Positions 7,896 through 16,774 of a stretch of 64,000 bases of DNA are shown here, piece after piece. Position 1 is the stretch's first letter; every line of letters begins with the position of its first letter. Position numbers and translations under genes: made by a program. This stretch comes from Murimonas intestini (GTDB lineage: Bacteria; Bacillota; Clostridia; Lachnospirales; Lachnospiraceae), in contig NZ_JANKBI010000011.1 in the NCBI RefSeq assembly GCF_024622195.1, forward strand, positions 62,001 to 126,000, read 5' to 3'. The notes under the pieces are model-generated. The model was not told the origin of the DNA and made no database searches. It saw only the letters and a list, made by a program, of their open reading frames with translations.

Positions 7896-9593
7896 TCATA
7901 TCCTGGTATCCCACCTGCCGCAGAAGACATTCTCGTTATATCTGCCATGGAATCCTGATTTTCCTGTTATTTTCCGGATCGCCGCCTTCATGGCCGGCAC
8001 TGAATTATGGTATGCGTTAATATACGTTTTTGCCATAGGCACGTCTATCAGATGATTTGGAAAGTTCAGTGACAGGAAGACAGTGGGCACCTCCGACACA
8101 TACCAGGGCTGGTCAGTGGGGGAGGCCCATTTTATACGCATAGAGTTGAACTGGGCAAAGCCCTGTACGTTCAGGACCACAAGACATGCGTCATAACGTT
8201 TTCTAAACTCTTCCATACTTCCCTTGGCGGCAGGTGTGGAGGCATCCGCCTCGAATCCCTCTTCTTCAAGAAGACGCAGAAATTCTTCTTTTACTTTATC
8301 ACTTCCGTCCTCTACCAGTTTGCCGGCTATGACCATACCCTCCCCTGCTATGAAGACTACCTTCAGCCGTTTGTGGCTCTCTGGTGTCAAAGGCAGGCAT
8401 TTCTGGGTATCCTTTACTAATGTCACATACTGGTCAGCTATCCTCTCCGCCGCAGCCTCATGCTCCCGGCAGCCTACTATGTCCAGCTGCTCCCTGGGCG
8501 GCATAAGCGTCCCCTCCTTCTGCTTCCTGTTCAGGCCGATGGCAGCCTTGACACCAATAATGCGGCGGAGTGCATCGCTTAGTCTTTCTTCTGTAATGAT
8601 ACCTCTTCTGTAACCATCCATCATATACCCAAAATCTTCTTCAACATCATTGAAAAACAGGAACATGTCACAGCCGGCAGCTATGGCTCCCGGTACCTGC
8701 TCACTCCTGGGCATGGCAGCAAACATTCCGATCATGTGGGAGGCATCTGTGACTACAAGTCCTTCAAATCCCAGCTTTTCCCTGAGCAGGCCGTTTATCA
8801 GCTCTGGTGAGAGCGTGGCAGGCAGGATGTCGCTGTCCCTGAGTCCCGGACACAGTTTTCTTGAATAGGAGGGAAGGGCTATATGTCCTGCCATGATGGT
8901 CATCACTCCATCATCGATCAGAGCCTTATAGACTTTGCCGAAGGTGGCATCCCATTCTTCACAGCTCAGATCATTGATCCCCATGAGCAGATGCTGGTCA
9001 TTTTCTTCAGTCCCGTCCCCTGGAAAATGTTTGCAGCATGTAGCAAGTCCGTTCTCTCTTGTACCTTTAAAAAATGCTTTTGCATAGCGTATAGTATCTT
9101 CAGGGCTGTTGTTAAAAGCCCTGGTCTGCACGATAGTATTTCTCCAGTTATATGTCAGGTCTACCACAGGGGCAAAATTCCAGTTGCATCCTATGGCAGC
9201 CGCTTCTCTTGCGCCTATGAGCGCTGTCTCATAAGCTGCCTGCTCTGAGTCAGCAGCAGCTATGGCCGCCCCGCAGGCAACAGTCGTCCCACCGTCAACG
9301 CCTCCGTTTCCTCCGGCCTCACAGTTAGATGCAATGAGAAGGGGGATTTTTGTATTCTCCTGAAGCACCTTATTCTGCTCATAAATAACTTCCTTTGCAG
9401 CGTTATGATAGCGTATTGCCCCTACATGGTACTCCTGCACTGTCTTTTTCAGGCTCTCAGACGATCTGTCAATCACCATATTCACGAACAGCTGCCCTAT
9501 TTTTTCCTCATCCGACATACCGGCAATCGTGTCTTCCACCCATTTAATATCTTCATCTTTTAAATAATACGGCTTCGCCTTTAAATCAACCAT
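7896..9593 (-). CDS. GH3 family glycosidase, beta-hexosaminidase-like
   Basis: A glycoside hydrolase family 3 enzyme of the NagZ/beta-N-acetylhexosaminidase branch. The 565-residue protein carries KHFPGDGTEENDQH at 188-201, the loop that supplies the His/Asp acid-base pair in NagZ-type enzymes, and VVTDASHMIGM with probable nucleophile Asp283. A second, flavodoxin-like GH3 domain follows (about 400-530). No signal peptide, so it acts in the cytoplasm. It is the last gene of the beta-glucuronidase operon, 42 bases after the HAD gene, with AAGGAGG before ATG. Context suggests it removes N-acetylhexosamine from glucuronate-containing fragments; a role in peptidoglycan recycling is the alternative. 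Confidence 0.85.
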   Translation of the reverse strand: MVDLKAKPYYLKDEDIKWVEDTIAGMSDEEKIGQLFVNMVIDRSSESLKKTVQEYHVGAIRYHNAAKEVIYEQNKVLQENTKIPLLIASNCEAGGNGGVDGGTTVACGAAIAAADSEQAAYETALIGAREAAAIGCNWNFAPVVDLTYNWRNTIVQTRAFNNSPEDTIRYAKAFFKGTRENGLATCCKHFPGDGTEENDQHLLMGINDLSCEEWDATFGKVYKALIDDGVMTIMAGHIALPSYSRKLCPGLRDSDILPATLSPELINGLLREKLGFEGLVVTDASHMIGMFAAMPRSEQVPGAIAAGCDMFLFFNDVEEDFGYMMDGYRRGIITEERLSDALRRIIGVKAAIGLNRKQKEGTLMPPREQLDIVGCREHEAAAERIADQYVTLVKDTQKCLPLTPESHKRLKVVFIAGEGMVIAGKLVEDGSDKVKEEFLRLLEEEGFEADASTPAAKGSMEEFRKRYDACLVVLNVQGFAQFNSMRIKWASPTDQPWYVSEVPTVFLSLNFPNHLIDVPMAKTYINAYHNSVPAMKAAIRKITGKSGFHGRYNENVFCGRWDTRI

Positions 9594-9635
9594 CTGGTCC
9601 TCCTTGATCTTTTCTAACTGTTCATATCTTCACAG

Positions 9636-10490
9636 TTACAGATTACTCCAAAATTCATCCAGCTTCTTTTTCTGGTATGCTCCTGCATACGTTTCATCTG
9701 TAAGCCTTGCCAGCGCTTCATTTTTAAATTCCTTCCACGATTCTTCCTCATGTCCCACCAGAACGGGATAGAAAAAAATACCGTTTTTTCCGGCTGCACG
9801 GGCATCGCCCGGTGCGTCCCCCGCCATCAGGGCATGGCTCCTGTCATATCCTTTTTCCAGAAGCCTGCCTATACAGGCTGCCTTTGACCCATCCTTCTGC
9901 GTGAGCAGGATATCAGTAAATGTGAGCAGTCCATACCTGCTCCACTCATCCTCCACAGCCTTTCTGTTGGCAGATGAAACAATAGCAATATCTGCCTTTC
10001 TGCCTGCAGCCTCAAGGGCGTCCCTCACCCCGGTAAATGGTTTCTTTTCATCATCTGGTATCCTGTCTATTGCATCGTTCACTGCCCTGGACCAGGAAAG
10101 AGCCTTGTTCAGGATGAGCCTTCCTTCTTCTGTGATCCCCGGATCAGAGGCAGCCCTTTGAAGTGACCTCTCAGACAGCTCATCTGTGCTTTCTGCCCAA
10201 TGCTCCAGCTCATCGATGCCGGGTATCTCCCCGTACTTACTGTCCGTCTCCCGCAGGGCTCTTGCCAGCCCCTGGAACCTGTTGATCCCTCTCGTCCTGG
10301 TATAGAGGTTCACCTCATTCCAGCTCTTCTGTATCTCATCTGCATGGCTCTCCAGAGACCATTCTTTTATCATACATGGCCCAAAACATTTCTTGTGTTT
10401 CAGGTCCATGGTATCCATAGCACATCCGTCTGAGTCTATACATATAAGGTACTCTTTCTTCTTAGTAAATCTAATAAAATTATCTTCCAT
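9636..10490 (-). CDS. HAD-superfamily hydrolase
   Basis: A 284-residue haloacid-dehalogenase-fold hydrolase, probably a phosphatase. Motif I is CIDSDGCAMDTMD, with the DxD aspartates at 19 and 21; motif IV is LMAGDAPGDARAA in the C-terminal third, and the Ser of IVSSANRKAV fits motif II. The cap after motif I is helical and large. It lies between the sugar symporter and the GH3 gene with short gaps, so it belongs to the glucuronide operon and may dephosphorylate a sugar phosphate, though the substrate cannot be read from sequence. ATG at 10490 has GAGGGGC upstream. Confidence 0.85.
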   Translation of the reverse strand: MEDNFIRFTKKKEYLICIDSDGCAMDTMDLKHKKCFGPCMIKEWSLESHADEIQKSWNEVNLYTRTRGINRFQGLARALRETDSKYGEIPGIDELEHWAESTDELSERSLQRAASDPGITEEGRLILNKALSWSRAVNDAIDRIPDDEKKPFTGVRDALEAAGRKADIAIVSSANRKAVEDEWSRYGLLTFTDILLTQKDGSKAACIGRLLEKGYDRSHALMAGDAPGDARAAGKNGIFFYPVLVGHEEESWKEFKNEALARLTDETYAGAYQKKKLDEFWSNL

Positions 10491-10518
10491 AATCTATGCC
10501 CCTCATCTGCTCCCCTCT

Positions 10519-11928
10519 CTATTCCGTTTCTGACTCCCTGCGCTTCTGAAGTATTTCTGTATTCTCTTCCACCTTCCTCTTTGACAGCGGATATGCAAAT
10601 ATCAGGATAACAGCTACTGCCAGAAAACAGATACCAGGAACAAGAGTAGTGACAGAGTAAATACCATTATTCACCGCTTCCGTCTGGGCATGGGCCAGGG
10701 AATCATAGCCGATGGCCCCCAGAGCGAATCCGCTCAGGCCTCCTGCCAGCGCCTGTCCTATCTTACGCGCAAAAGAGTAGACAGCATAAACTGTACCGTC
10801 ATCCCTCTGTCTCGTCATGACCTCCTGGTAATCAATGACATCAGTGATATTCGCCCAGATGACCAGGTTGAAAACACCGATCCCTATATAACCGCCCACG
10901 CTGACTGCTATATATACATAGGGGTTAGTCACTCTCATAAAGAAAAGCAGGATATAGCTGGCTCCTGCCAGAATCATGGCAGCCGCGGCAGCTTCTTTCT
11001 TTCCTATCCTTCTTGTGAGAGGGGTGACGAAGGTGGCTATAAGCAGTGTCACGCCTGTACTTATGAAGTTGATCACAGACAGGCTGTTCGTGTTCTTAAA
11101 GTAATCCTGGAACAGGTAATTATTCATGCTCTGTGACATAAGCTGGCTGAGCAGAAGCCCGATGGCCGCACCGATAATGGCCAGCAGCGCCCTGTTCCTG
11201 AAGATAGCTGAAAATGTCTGCCCCAGCGTCACTCTGTTTGCATCGGGCCTGGGTTCTGTCTTCACACGTTCTGTTGTCATTTTATAGAAGAGGATATAAC
11301 AGATGATGGCACAGACAGAGAAAACACCTGCGATGACAGTCATTCTGGAACCCACTACTACCTGATTCCCTGCCGCATCTGTGGAGTATACTAGCAGCGG
11401 CCCTCCCACACCTATGATCAGGGATGCCAGAGTGGCTCCCACGGTACGGAATACTGACAGTGAGGAACGGTCCTTGGGATCTTCACTGATTGCAGACGCC
11501 ATAGAACCGTAAGGAATATTAATGGCCGTATAGAATACGCTTCCCCACAGGAGATATGTGACATACATATACACCATCTTCAGAGCCATAGGAGCCCCCG
11601 CAAGCCCCGACTGGTACATCAGAAAGCTGGAAATTGCTACCGGTCCGGCTATCCAGCGGACCCAGCTTTTGAACCTTCCGTCCTTTCCCGGCCTCATCCT
11701 GTCAACCAGCCGGCCCATCCCCACATCTGTGAACGCATCCACACACCGGGCTACCAAAAAGAGAACACCTACTGCGCCCGGTTCAATGCCAAGTACCTTT
11801 GTATAAAATATCATCAGCCACGAGCTGGCAAATATAAAGGTAAAGTCATTGCCAAAGTCTCCAAACATATATCCCAGCTTATCCCGCAGGCCAAACGGCC
11901 TGACATTTTTTTCTATATGATTATCCAT
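10519..11928 (-). CDS. GPH-family sugar:cation symporter (GusB/MelB type)
   Basis: A 469-residue, 12-helix transporter of the glycoside-pentoside-hexuronide family of the major facilitator superfamily. The N-terminus LRDKLGYMFGDFGNDFTF and the loop VDAFTDVGMGRLVDR, with its spaced aspartates, are hallmarks of the family that includes GusB and MelB. It lies directly downstream of the beta-glucuronidase gene (73 bases), so a glucuronide or uronate-containing disaccharide taken up with H+ or Na+ is the likely substrate. Confidence 0.92.
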   Translation of the reverse strand: MDNHIEKNVRPFGLRDKLGYMFGDFGNDFTFIFASSWLMIFYTKVLGIEPGAVGVLFLVARCVDAFTDVGMGRLVDRMRPGKDGRFKSWVRWIAGPVAISSFLMYQSGLAGAPMALKMVYMYVTYLLWGSVFYTAINIPYGSMASAISEDPKDRSSLSVFRTVGATLASLIIGVGGPLLVYSTDAAGNQVVVGSRMTVIAGVFSVCAIICYILFYKMTTERVKTEPRPDANRVTLGQTFSAIFRNRALLAIIGAAIGLLLSQLMSQSMNNYLFQDYFKNTNSLSVINFISTGVTLLIATFVTPLTRRIGKKEAAAAAMILAGASYILLFFMRVTNPYVYIAVSVGGYIGIGVFNLVIWANITDVIDYQEVMTRQRDDGTVYAVYSFARKIGQALAGGLSGFALGAIGYDSLAHAQTEAVNNGIYSVTTLVPGICFLAVAVILIFAYPLSKRKVEENTEILQKRRESETE

Positions 11929-12001
11929 AAAAATTCTCCTTATTACAAATGATCCAAGAACGCTCTGCGTCCCTGCTCCAGACTCTCATTCTGCCCGGCA
12001 G

Positions 12002-13819
12002 TTATTTTTTATAATCCCGGGGAAGGCTCTTCCATCTCTCCCTGAAGTACCAGGCCGCATCCTTGGGCTGCCGCTGGCGGGTAAATATGCCTTTTTTATT
12101 CCCGTTTACCCTCATGATGCCCTCTGTAGTCTGAAAATCGGCAAAGTTCCATACCTGCTCTCCTTTAATGAAGCTGTAGGAATCAAATACTCTGTGGCAC
12201 ATCTTCAGATATTCCATCTGATATTCCTGGCTCCACATTACTGATGGAAGCTTATGCTCCATAGCGCTTGTATCAGCCCCGTATTCCGTAAACAGAAACG
12301 GCCTGTCAAGCCCCAGCTCCTTCCATTCATCCATCTCTCGCCTGAATGCCTCTTCTGCATCTGATATCTCATAACCTCCCATCATATACCATCCATAGTA
12401 TCTGTTCAGGGAAATAATATCTGCGAACTGATAGCAGCTGCATGTACCCGGAAGTGAATTCATCACCAGGGCAAATGTCCTGGGCCTCTTCTGGACATCC
12501 AGTTCATGGGCTTTTGCAAAAACCTTCTCAAAATATGGTACAGCCGCTTTATCAGTTGTCTCCGGTTCATTTAAAAGACTCCATGCTATGACACATGCAT
12601 GGTTTTTATCTCTTGTTATCATCTCTTCTATGGCTTTTAAATGATTTTCCAGAAGCTGGGGAGTTGTCTCTTTTTCAAAAAATGCCGTTTTCTTTCCTGT
12701 AGATGCTTCCATAAAATTCATAAGGCTCTCAAACATCCCCACCGCAGCCACTTCATCTATGACCAGGAAGCCTTCCCTGTCCGCCATCTGATAAATTTCC
12801 TCACTGTAAGGATAATGGGAGGTCCTGAAGGAATTGGCGCCTGTCCATTTCATGCACTCAAAGTCACGTTTCATCATCCCGATATTGAATCCGCGTCCCA
12901 CAATATCACTGTCCTCGTGTTTCCCAAATCCTTTAAGATACACCGGCTTTTGATTGATCAGGATACTGTCATGCACAACCTCCACTGTCCTGATGCCGAT
13001 CTCCTCCGTATATTCATCAATGATCCTGCTGCCATCCAGGATCCTTACTGCAAATGTATAGAGGTAACTGTCCAGAACCTCCCACGGCCTGACATTTTTG
13101 ATCACAAGTTTTCCTTCTCTGCCGGAAGACAGGGCCACCTCCCGCCCTTCCTCATCCAGGACACGTACCTCCACGGGATGTTTACCCGTAGTCACCACGC
13201 TGTAAGACACTTCAGCGTCGCTGCCAAATAATTTATGGTCCACAGTAAAATCAAAGACATATTCTTCCGGGACCATCACCAGTTTAACAGGGCGCTGCAG
13301 CCCGGAATAATTATAGAAATCAAAGTAGGGTTTTGACATCTTTTTTCCATTCTTCAGCACTCTTGTCTCACCGCAGGGAATATTAGTGACTGTCAGCTCA
13401 TTATTTACAAGCACAGAGACTCTGTTGAATTCATTAAACCTGGTGTTTTCTGTTATATCGGCCAGAAGGGGGAGAAAGCCTCCTTCGTGGGAAGTGATCT
13501 CTTTTCCATTTACAAAAACAACTGCCCTGTGTGTGGCACAGCCAAATCTGACAAATACCTTATTCCCCTTCCACTCCTCCGGCACAAAAACATCAGTCTC
13601 ATACCAGAAATCTCCTGTATATTCACGGATATCCTTGTCCGTATAAAAATCTGCAAAGCTGGCGGGTACAGGTATCAGGTCTGCGTCCTTAAGCCCATCC
13701 TGCCATCTCTTTTCCCTTCCCTCTGAGTCCGGGTCAAATTTAATTTTCCACATTCCATCAAGGCTGACTGTACGCCTGGTTTTGCTGTTTCTCGGGTACA
13801 GCATCGAATTTTCCAACAT
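12002..13819 (-). CDS. uidA: Beta-glucuronidase (GH2)
   Basis: Hydrolyses beta-D-glucuronides. The 605-residue protein has the three-part GH2 fold: sugar-binding jelly roll (about 15-185), Ig-like domain (about 190-280) and TIM barrel. The acid/base is Glu418 in WSLLNEPETT and the nucleophile Glu512 in FTEYGADT, equivalent to E. coli Glu413 and Glu504. NGNKKGIFTR (572-581) contains the Asn574/Lys576 pair that reads the glucuronate carboxylate and separates glucuronidases from galactosidases. An insertion at about 363-386, where E. coli has its loop 1, makes it resemble the loop-1 class of gut enzymes. No signal peptide. First gene of the operon, with a good AAGGAAGGA site. Confidence 0.95.
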   Translation of the reverse strand: MLENSMLYPRNSKTRRTVSLDGMWKIKFDPDSEGREKRWQDGLKDADLIPVPASFADFYTDKDIREYTGDFWYETDVFVPEEWKGNKVFVRFGCATHRAVVFVNGKEITSHEGGFLPLLADITENTRFNEFNRVSVLVNNELTVTNIPCGETRVLKNGKKMSKPYFDFYNYSGLQRPVKLVMVPEEYVFDFTVDHKLFGSDAEVSYSVVTTGKHPVEVRVLDEEGREVALSSGREGKLVIKNVRPWEVLDSYLYTFAVRILDGSRIIDEYTEEIGIRTVEVVHDSILINQKPVYLKGFGKHEDSDIVGRGFNIGMMKRDFECMKWTGANSFRTSHYPYSEEIYQMADREGFLVIDEVAAVGMFESLMNFMEASTGKKTAFFEKETTPQLLENHLKAIEEMITRDKNHACVIAWSLLNEPETTDKAAVPYFEKVFAKAHELDVQKRPRTFALVMNSLPGTCSCYQFADIISLNRYYGWYMMGGYEISDAEEAFRREMDEWKELGLDRPFLFTEYGADTSAMEHKLPSVMWSQEYQMEYLKMCHRVFDSYSFIKGEQVWNFADFQTTEGIMRVNGNKKGIFTRQRQPKDAAWYFRERWKSLPRDYKK

Positions 13820-13913
13820 ATTTATCCTTCCTTTCCATCAATAGTTCTCTGACTGCCGGGCAGTATCTGAATAGCTAACAATATTGTTTCCTTTTTCTGC
13901 ACTTTATACACTG

Positions 13914-13941
13914 TAAATGCTCAGACCTGCTGAAAAGTTAC
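13914..13941 (+). repeat. Dispersed intergenic repeat, copy A
   Basis: TAAATGCTCAGACCTGCTGA followed by AAAGTTAC. It matches the shared core of the other copies in this window with two substitutions. It lies between the divergent uidA and SDR genes. Confidence 0.6.
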
Positions 13942-13957
13942 AAAATATGTATTATAA

Positions 13958-13999
13958 TATATCCATATGAATAAGCCGCATGGTATTCATATGGATATA
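13958..13999. promoter_or_regulatory. Perfect 16-bp inverted repeat between uidA and SDR
   Basis: TATATCCATATGAATA is repeated exactly as TATTCATATGGATATA after a 10-base spacer. There is no T-run on either side, so a terminator is unlikely. Its place in the divergent intergenic region suggests an operator, or a cruciform-forming element. A TATAAT at 13953-13958 abuts the left arm and could be the -10 box of the SDR gene. Confidence 0.6.
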
Positions 14000-14004
14000 C
14001 TGAT

Positions 14005-14090
14005 GGATTTTTGCATTCCTGGTTTATTCTTATGGTCTGTGCAGTTAATGCACGGCCTTGCTGAATGGCTGCTGGAACATTTACACATTA
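14005..14090 (+). repeat. Dispersed intergenic repeat, copy B (long form)
   Basis: Contains GGATTTTTGCA, then GTCTGTGCAGTTAATGCACG, then CCTTGCTGAAT and ACACATTA, collinear with the long copy at 38979-39111. TCTGTGCA and TGCACGG can form a small hairpin. It ends 19 bases before the SDR start codon. Confidence 0.65.
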
Positions 14091-14109
14091 TATGAAAAGA
14101 GGGGATTGT

Positions 14110-14823
14110 ATGTTTAAAGATAAGATTGCTGTTGTGACTGGCGGAGCCAGAGGAATTGGAAAGGTTATTTGTGAAGAATTTAAAAAGAACGGCGCTGCTG
14201 TCTGTGTGATTGACAGGCTTGAGAATGATTATTTTACAGGAGATCTGGCTGATGAAAAAGTGCTGGAGGCATTCAGCCGCAAAGTAATCTCTGATTTTGG
14301 CCATGTGGATTTTATTGTAAATAATGCTATGACATCTATGAAGGGTATAGCAGACTGTACCTGGGAGGAATTTAACTATGCCCTCCGGGTGGGTGTATCT
14401 GCCCCGTATTACCTGACTAAGCTGTTCCTCCCATATCTGGCGCCAGGGGCAGCTATTGTAAATATTTCTTCCTCACGCGACCGTATGAGCCAGCCAAATA
14501 CTGAGAGCTACAGTGCGGCTAAAGGAGGGCTCTTTGCCCTCACCCACGCCCTTGCTGTAAGCCTGGCACAAAAAGCGAGGGTCAACTCCATATCCCCCGG
14601 CTGGATCGATACAAGCTTCAGGGAATACAGCGGACCGGACGCGGACCAGCATCCTGCCGGACGGGTGGGAAATCCCATGGATATAGCCAATATGGTGATG
14701 TACCTCTGCTCTGACAAAGCAGGATTTATCACTGGTGAAAATATATGTATAGACGGGGGAATGACACGCCAGATGATCTATCATGACGATTTTGGCTGGG
14801 AATTAACAAACCGGGACCTGTGA
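14110..14823 (+). CDS. Short-chain dehydrogenase/reductase (SDR)
   Basis: A 237-residue classical SDR oxidoreductase. Motifs: TGGARGIG (10-17) for the dinucleotide, Asp35 at the end of the second strand suggesting NAD(H), NNA at 71-73, NISSS near 119, and catalytic Tyr134 and Lys138 in YSAAK. ATG 14110 is chosen because AGAGGGGA stands just before it; an in-frame ATG at 14065 has no such site. It is divergent from the glucuronide operon and may oxidise or reduce a uronate or an aglycone released by it, but this is inference. Confidence 0.9.
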   Translation: MFKDKIAVVTGGARGIGKVICEEFKKNGAAVCVIDRLENDYFTGDLADEKVLEAFSRKVISDFGHVDFIVNNAMTSMKGIADCTWEEFNYALRVGVSAPYYLTKLFLPYLAPGAAIVNISSSRDRMSQPNTESYSAAKGGLFALTHALAVSLAQKARVNSISPGWIDTSFREYSGPDADQHPAGRVGNPMDIANMVMYLCSDKAGFITGENICIDGGMTRQMIYHDDFGWELTNRDL

Positions 14824-14834
14824 GATGGTCCCGG
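14811..14834 (+). terminator. Hairpin overlapping the SDR stop codon
   Basis: CCGGGACC and GGTCCCGG form a perfect eight-base stem around the SDR stop codon. No T-run follows (TACAAATAG), so termination is possible but not certain. It separates convergent genes. Confidence 0.4.
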
Positions 14835-14848
14835 TACAAATAGCCTGC

Positions 14849-16636
14849 TCAAATAGGCAGACTGTCTCTCACACAAAGCACCCCATACCCCAGCATAGGG
14901 TTAGGATATTCTCTGTCTGCCAGAAGAGGCCTGGCTCCTCTTATGAGGTAGGCTTTCACCTTCTCCCCATACAGATAGGGGTCATTGCCCTGGACGATCC
15001 CCCACTGCATCAGCAGGGCTGAGGCTCCTGTCACAAAGGGCGTGGCAAACGAGGTACCCGTCATAGGCGCGTATCCTCCGCCGGGAGCCGTGGTCACTAT
15101 TCCCACACCGGGAGCGGCAATATCAGGCTTTACCTGTGCACCGTCCCTTGTGTATCCTCTCCCGGAAAAGGAAGCATAAGTCCGCAGTCTGGAATCATAG
15201 GCGCCCACTGCTATTACCTTCCTGGCTGTGGAGGGAATCGTGAGGGTAGTCTCAGCTGTGGGCTCGTAAAAACGGGTCCCGAAATTAAGCACATTTGAAC
15301 TGGGGAGCCACATATCAAAACGGCCGTCCGTGATCCTTTTGGGGATCAGCTGTATCCTCCACACGCCGCTGTCTATATAAGTGTCTGTGGGTATAAAATC
15401 CACATATATTTCCTGTGCAGTGCTGTAGGGGCTGGGCTCGCCGTAATATACAAGCAGCTGCGTGTTCCCTGCCTGAAACCGCTGGGGCCCCAGAACCTCC
15501 TGAAGAGGTCCGATGCGCTGCCCTGACGGGTGGACAAATACTATATCAAATTCATCCACATATGATTTCCATATCTGCAGATTGACAGATAATTCATTAT
15601 CAGCTATGCCCAGCTCCACTTCCCTGGTCCCTGCCGTGCCCGCCGGAGGGTTTGCCAGCACTCCTGACGTATGTCCCCCTGTTCCGCCTTCATTCCCTGT
15701 TCCCACAGAGATCGTACTTTTCCAGAGATTTGCCATATCATCCAGGTATGTTTCCAGCAGAGAACTGCCGTCGTGGGAGCCATAGACATTCCCGAAGCTG
15801 AGATTAATGGCCACTGGAAGCTGGTATTCCAGGGACTTCCTCACTACATAGTCAACCGCCTCCATCAGCTCTGTAGTCCTGGGAAATCCGTCTTCACGGG
15901 GCACTCCCAGCTTCACCACAAGAATATCACTCTGTGGGGCTACTCCTCTGTACTGTCCTCCTGACGCCCTTCCGTTTCCGGCCGCTATCCCAAGCACTGC
16001 CGTACCATGGCCCGACAGATCTCTCTCCGGCACCAGCCGGCTGCGCTCCGCGGCCGTATCTGCCGCAAGAGCCTCATTTATCTGTTCTCTTGTATACTCG
16101 GCCCCTGTCCTGAATCCCTCCGGAGGGCCTGGAGGGGCATTTGCCGCGGTCTGATCCCATATATTCAGTATCCTTGTGCTCCCGTCTTCATTCCTGAAAT
16201 CAGGATGCGTATAGTCCACGCCTGAATCAATCACTGCCACCAGTATCCCCTGACCCTGCAGATTGTATTGGGGCGTCTGCAGAGGACTGATACAAGAGGC
16301 CATCCTCCCCTGATTTACAGAAAAGAACAGCCTCTTTGGTTTTTCCACATATTCAATTTCCGGCTGTGCAGCCATATAATCAATCAGAGACTCCGGGAGT
16401 GTGATGATCGCATATTCATTTGACAGCTCTACCACCCGTATTGTATTGACCTCTTCTCCCAGCATGGCTTCAAGCCTGCTCCTAAGCCCTTCAAGTGAAC
16501 CGGAATACTTGACGATCACATCCCAGCTCCTGTCTATAGGGTCATATCCCACGTCCAGCTCCAGGGATTTCCTCCGCTCCTCCTCAGTGGCGTCCAGCGC
16601 CAGATTCAGCATATTTTCTATCTTCTGATCCGTCAT
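14849..16636 (-). CDS. S8 family subtilisin-like protease, Csp-like
   Basis: A 595-residue serine protease with an intact triad: Asp137 (AVIDSGVDYTH), His210 (DLSGHGTAVLGIAAGNG) and Ser529 (TGTSFATPFV). The first roughly 110 residues form a short prodomain-like segment and there is no signal peptide or anchor. This arrangement, with a long insertion before the serine, matches the clostridial CspB-type proteases that process the spore cortex lysin proenzyme, and related cytoplasmic S8 proteases common in Lachnospiraceae. No sleC or csp partner is next to it, so the spore role is uncertain. GAGG precedes ATG 16636. Confidence 0.88.
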   Translation of the reverse strand: MTDQKIENMLNLALDATEEERRKSLELDVGYDPIDRSWDVIVKYSGSLEGLRSRLEAMLGEEVNTIRVVELSNEYAIITLPESLIDYMAAQPEIEYVEKPKRLFFSVNQGRMASCISPLQTPQYNLQGQGILVAVIDSGVDYTHPDFRNEDGSTRILNIWDQTAANAPPGPPEGFRTGAEYTREQINEALAADTAAERSRLVPERDLSGHGTAVLGIAAGNGRASGGQYRGVAPQSDILVVKLGVPREDGFPRTTELMEAVDYVVRKSLEYQLPVAINLSFGNVYGSHDGSSLLETYLDDMANLWKSTISVGTGNEGGTGGHTSGVLANPPAGTAGTREVELGIADNELSVNLQIWKSYVDEFDIVFVHPSGQRIGPLQEVLGPQRFQAGNTQLLVYYGEPSPYSTAQEIYVDFIPTDTYIDSGVWRIQLIPKRITDGRFDMWLPSSNVLNFGTRFYEPTAETTLTIPSTARKVIAVGAYDSRLRTYASFSGRGYTRDGAQVKPDIAAPGVGIVTTAPGGGYAPMTGTSFATPFVTGASALLMQWGIVQGNDPYLYGEKVKAYLIRGARPLLADREYPNPMLGYGVLCVRDSLPI

Positions 16637-16736
16637 ATTGAAACCTCATTCCACATTGTGTTAAAATTCTGCCTTTTGATTATACGCGGAGAAGGTCAGG
16701 ATTATGACAGCTGATACAGAGAAAATGCTATTAAGC

Positions 16737-16774
16737 TGTTTCGTAACTGCACGGACCTGCCGAATAGTTACGCT
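16737..16774 (+). repeat. Dispersed intergenic repeat, copy C
   Basis: TTTCGTAACTGCACGGACCTGCCGAATAGTTAC in the same order as the other copies with a few substitutions. Its terminal GTTAC supplies the TAA stop codon of the MATE gene read on the minus strand. Confidence 0.6.

Noticed and set aside
7896..9593. Assignment of the GH3 enzyme as a beta-glucosidase
   Set aside because: The GDGTEENDQH loop is of the NagZ-type and the C-terminal fibronectin-like domain of typical beta-glucosidases is missing.
13987..14304. Minus-strand open frame of 105 codons
   Set aside because: It overlaps the SDR gene and intergenic repeats in antisense and has no supporting features.
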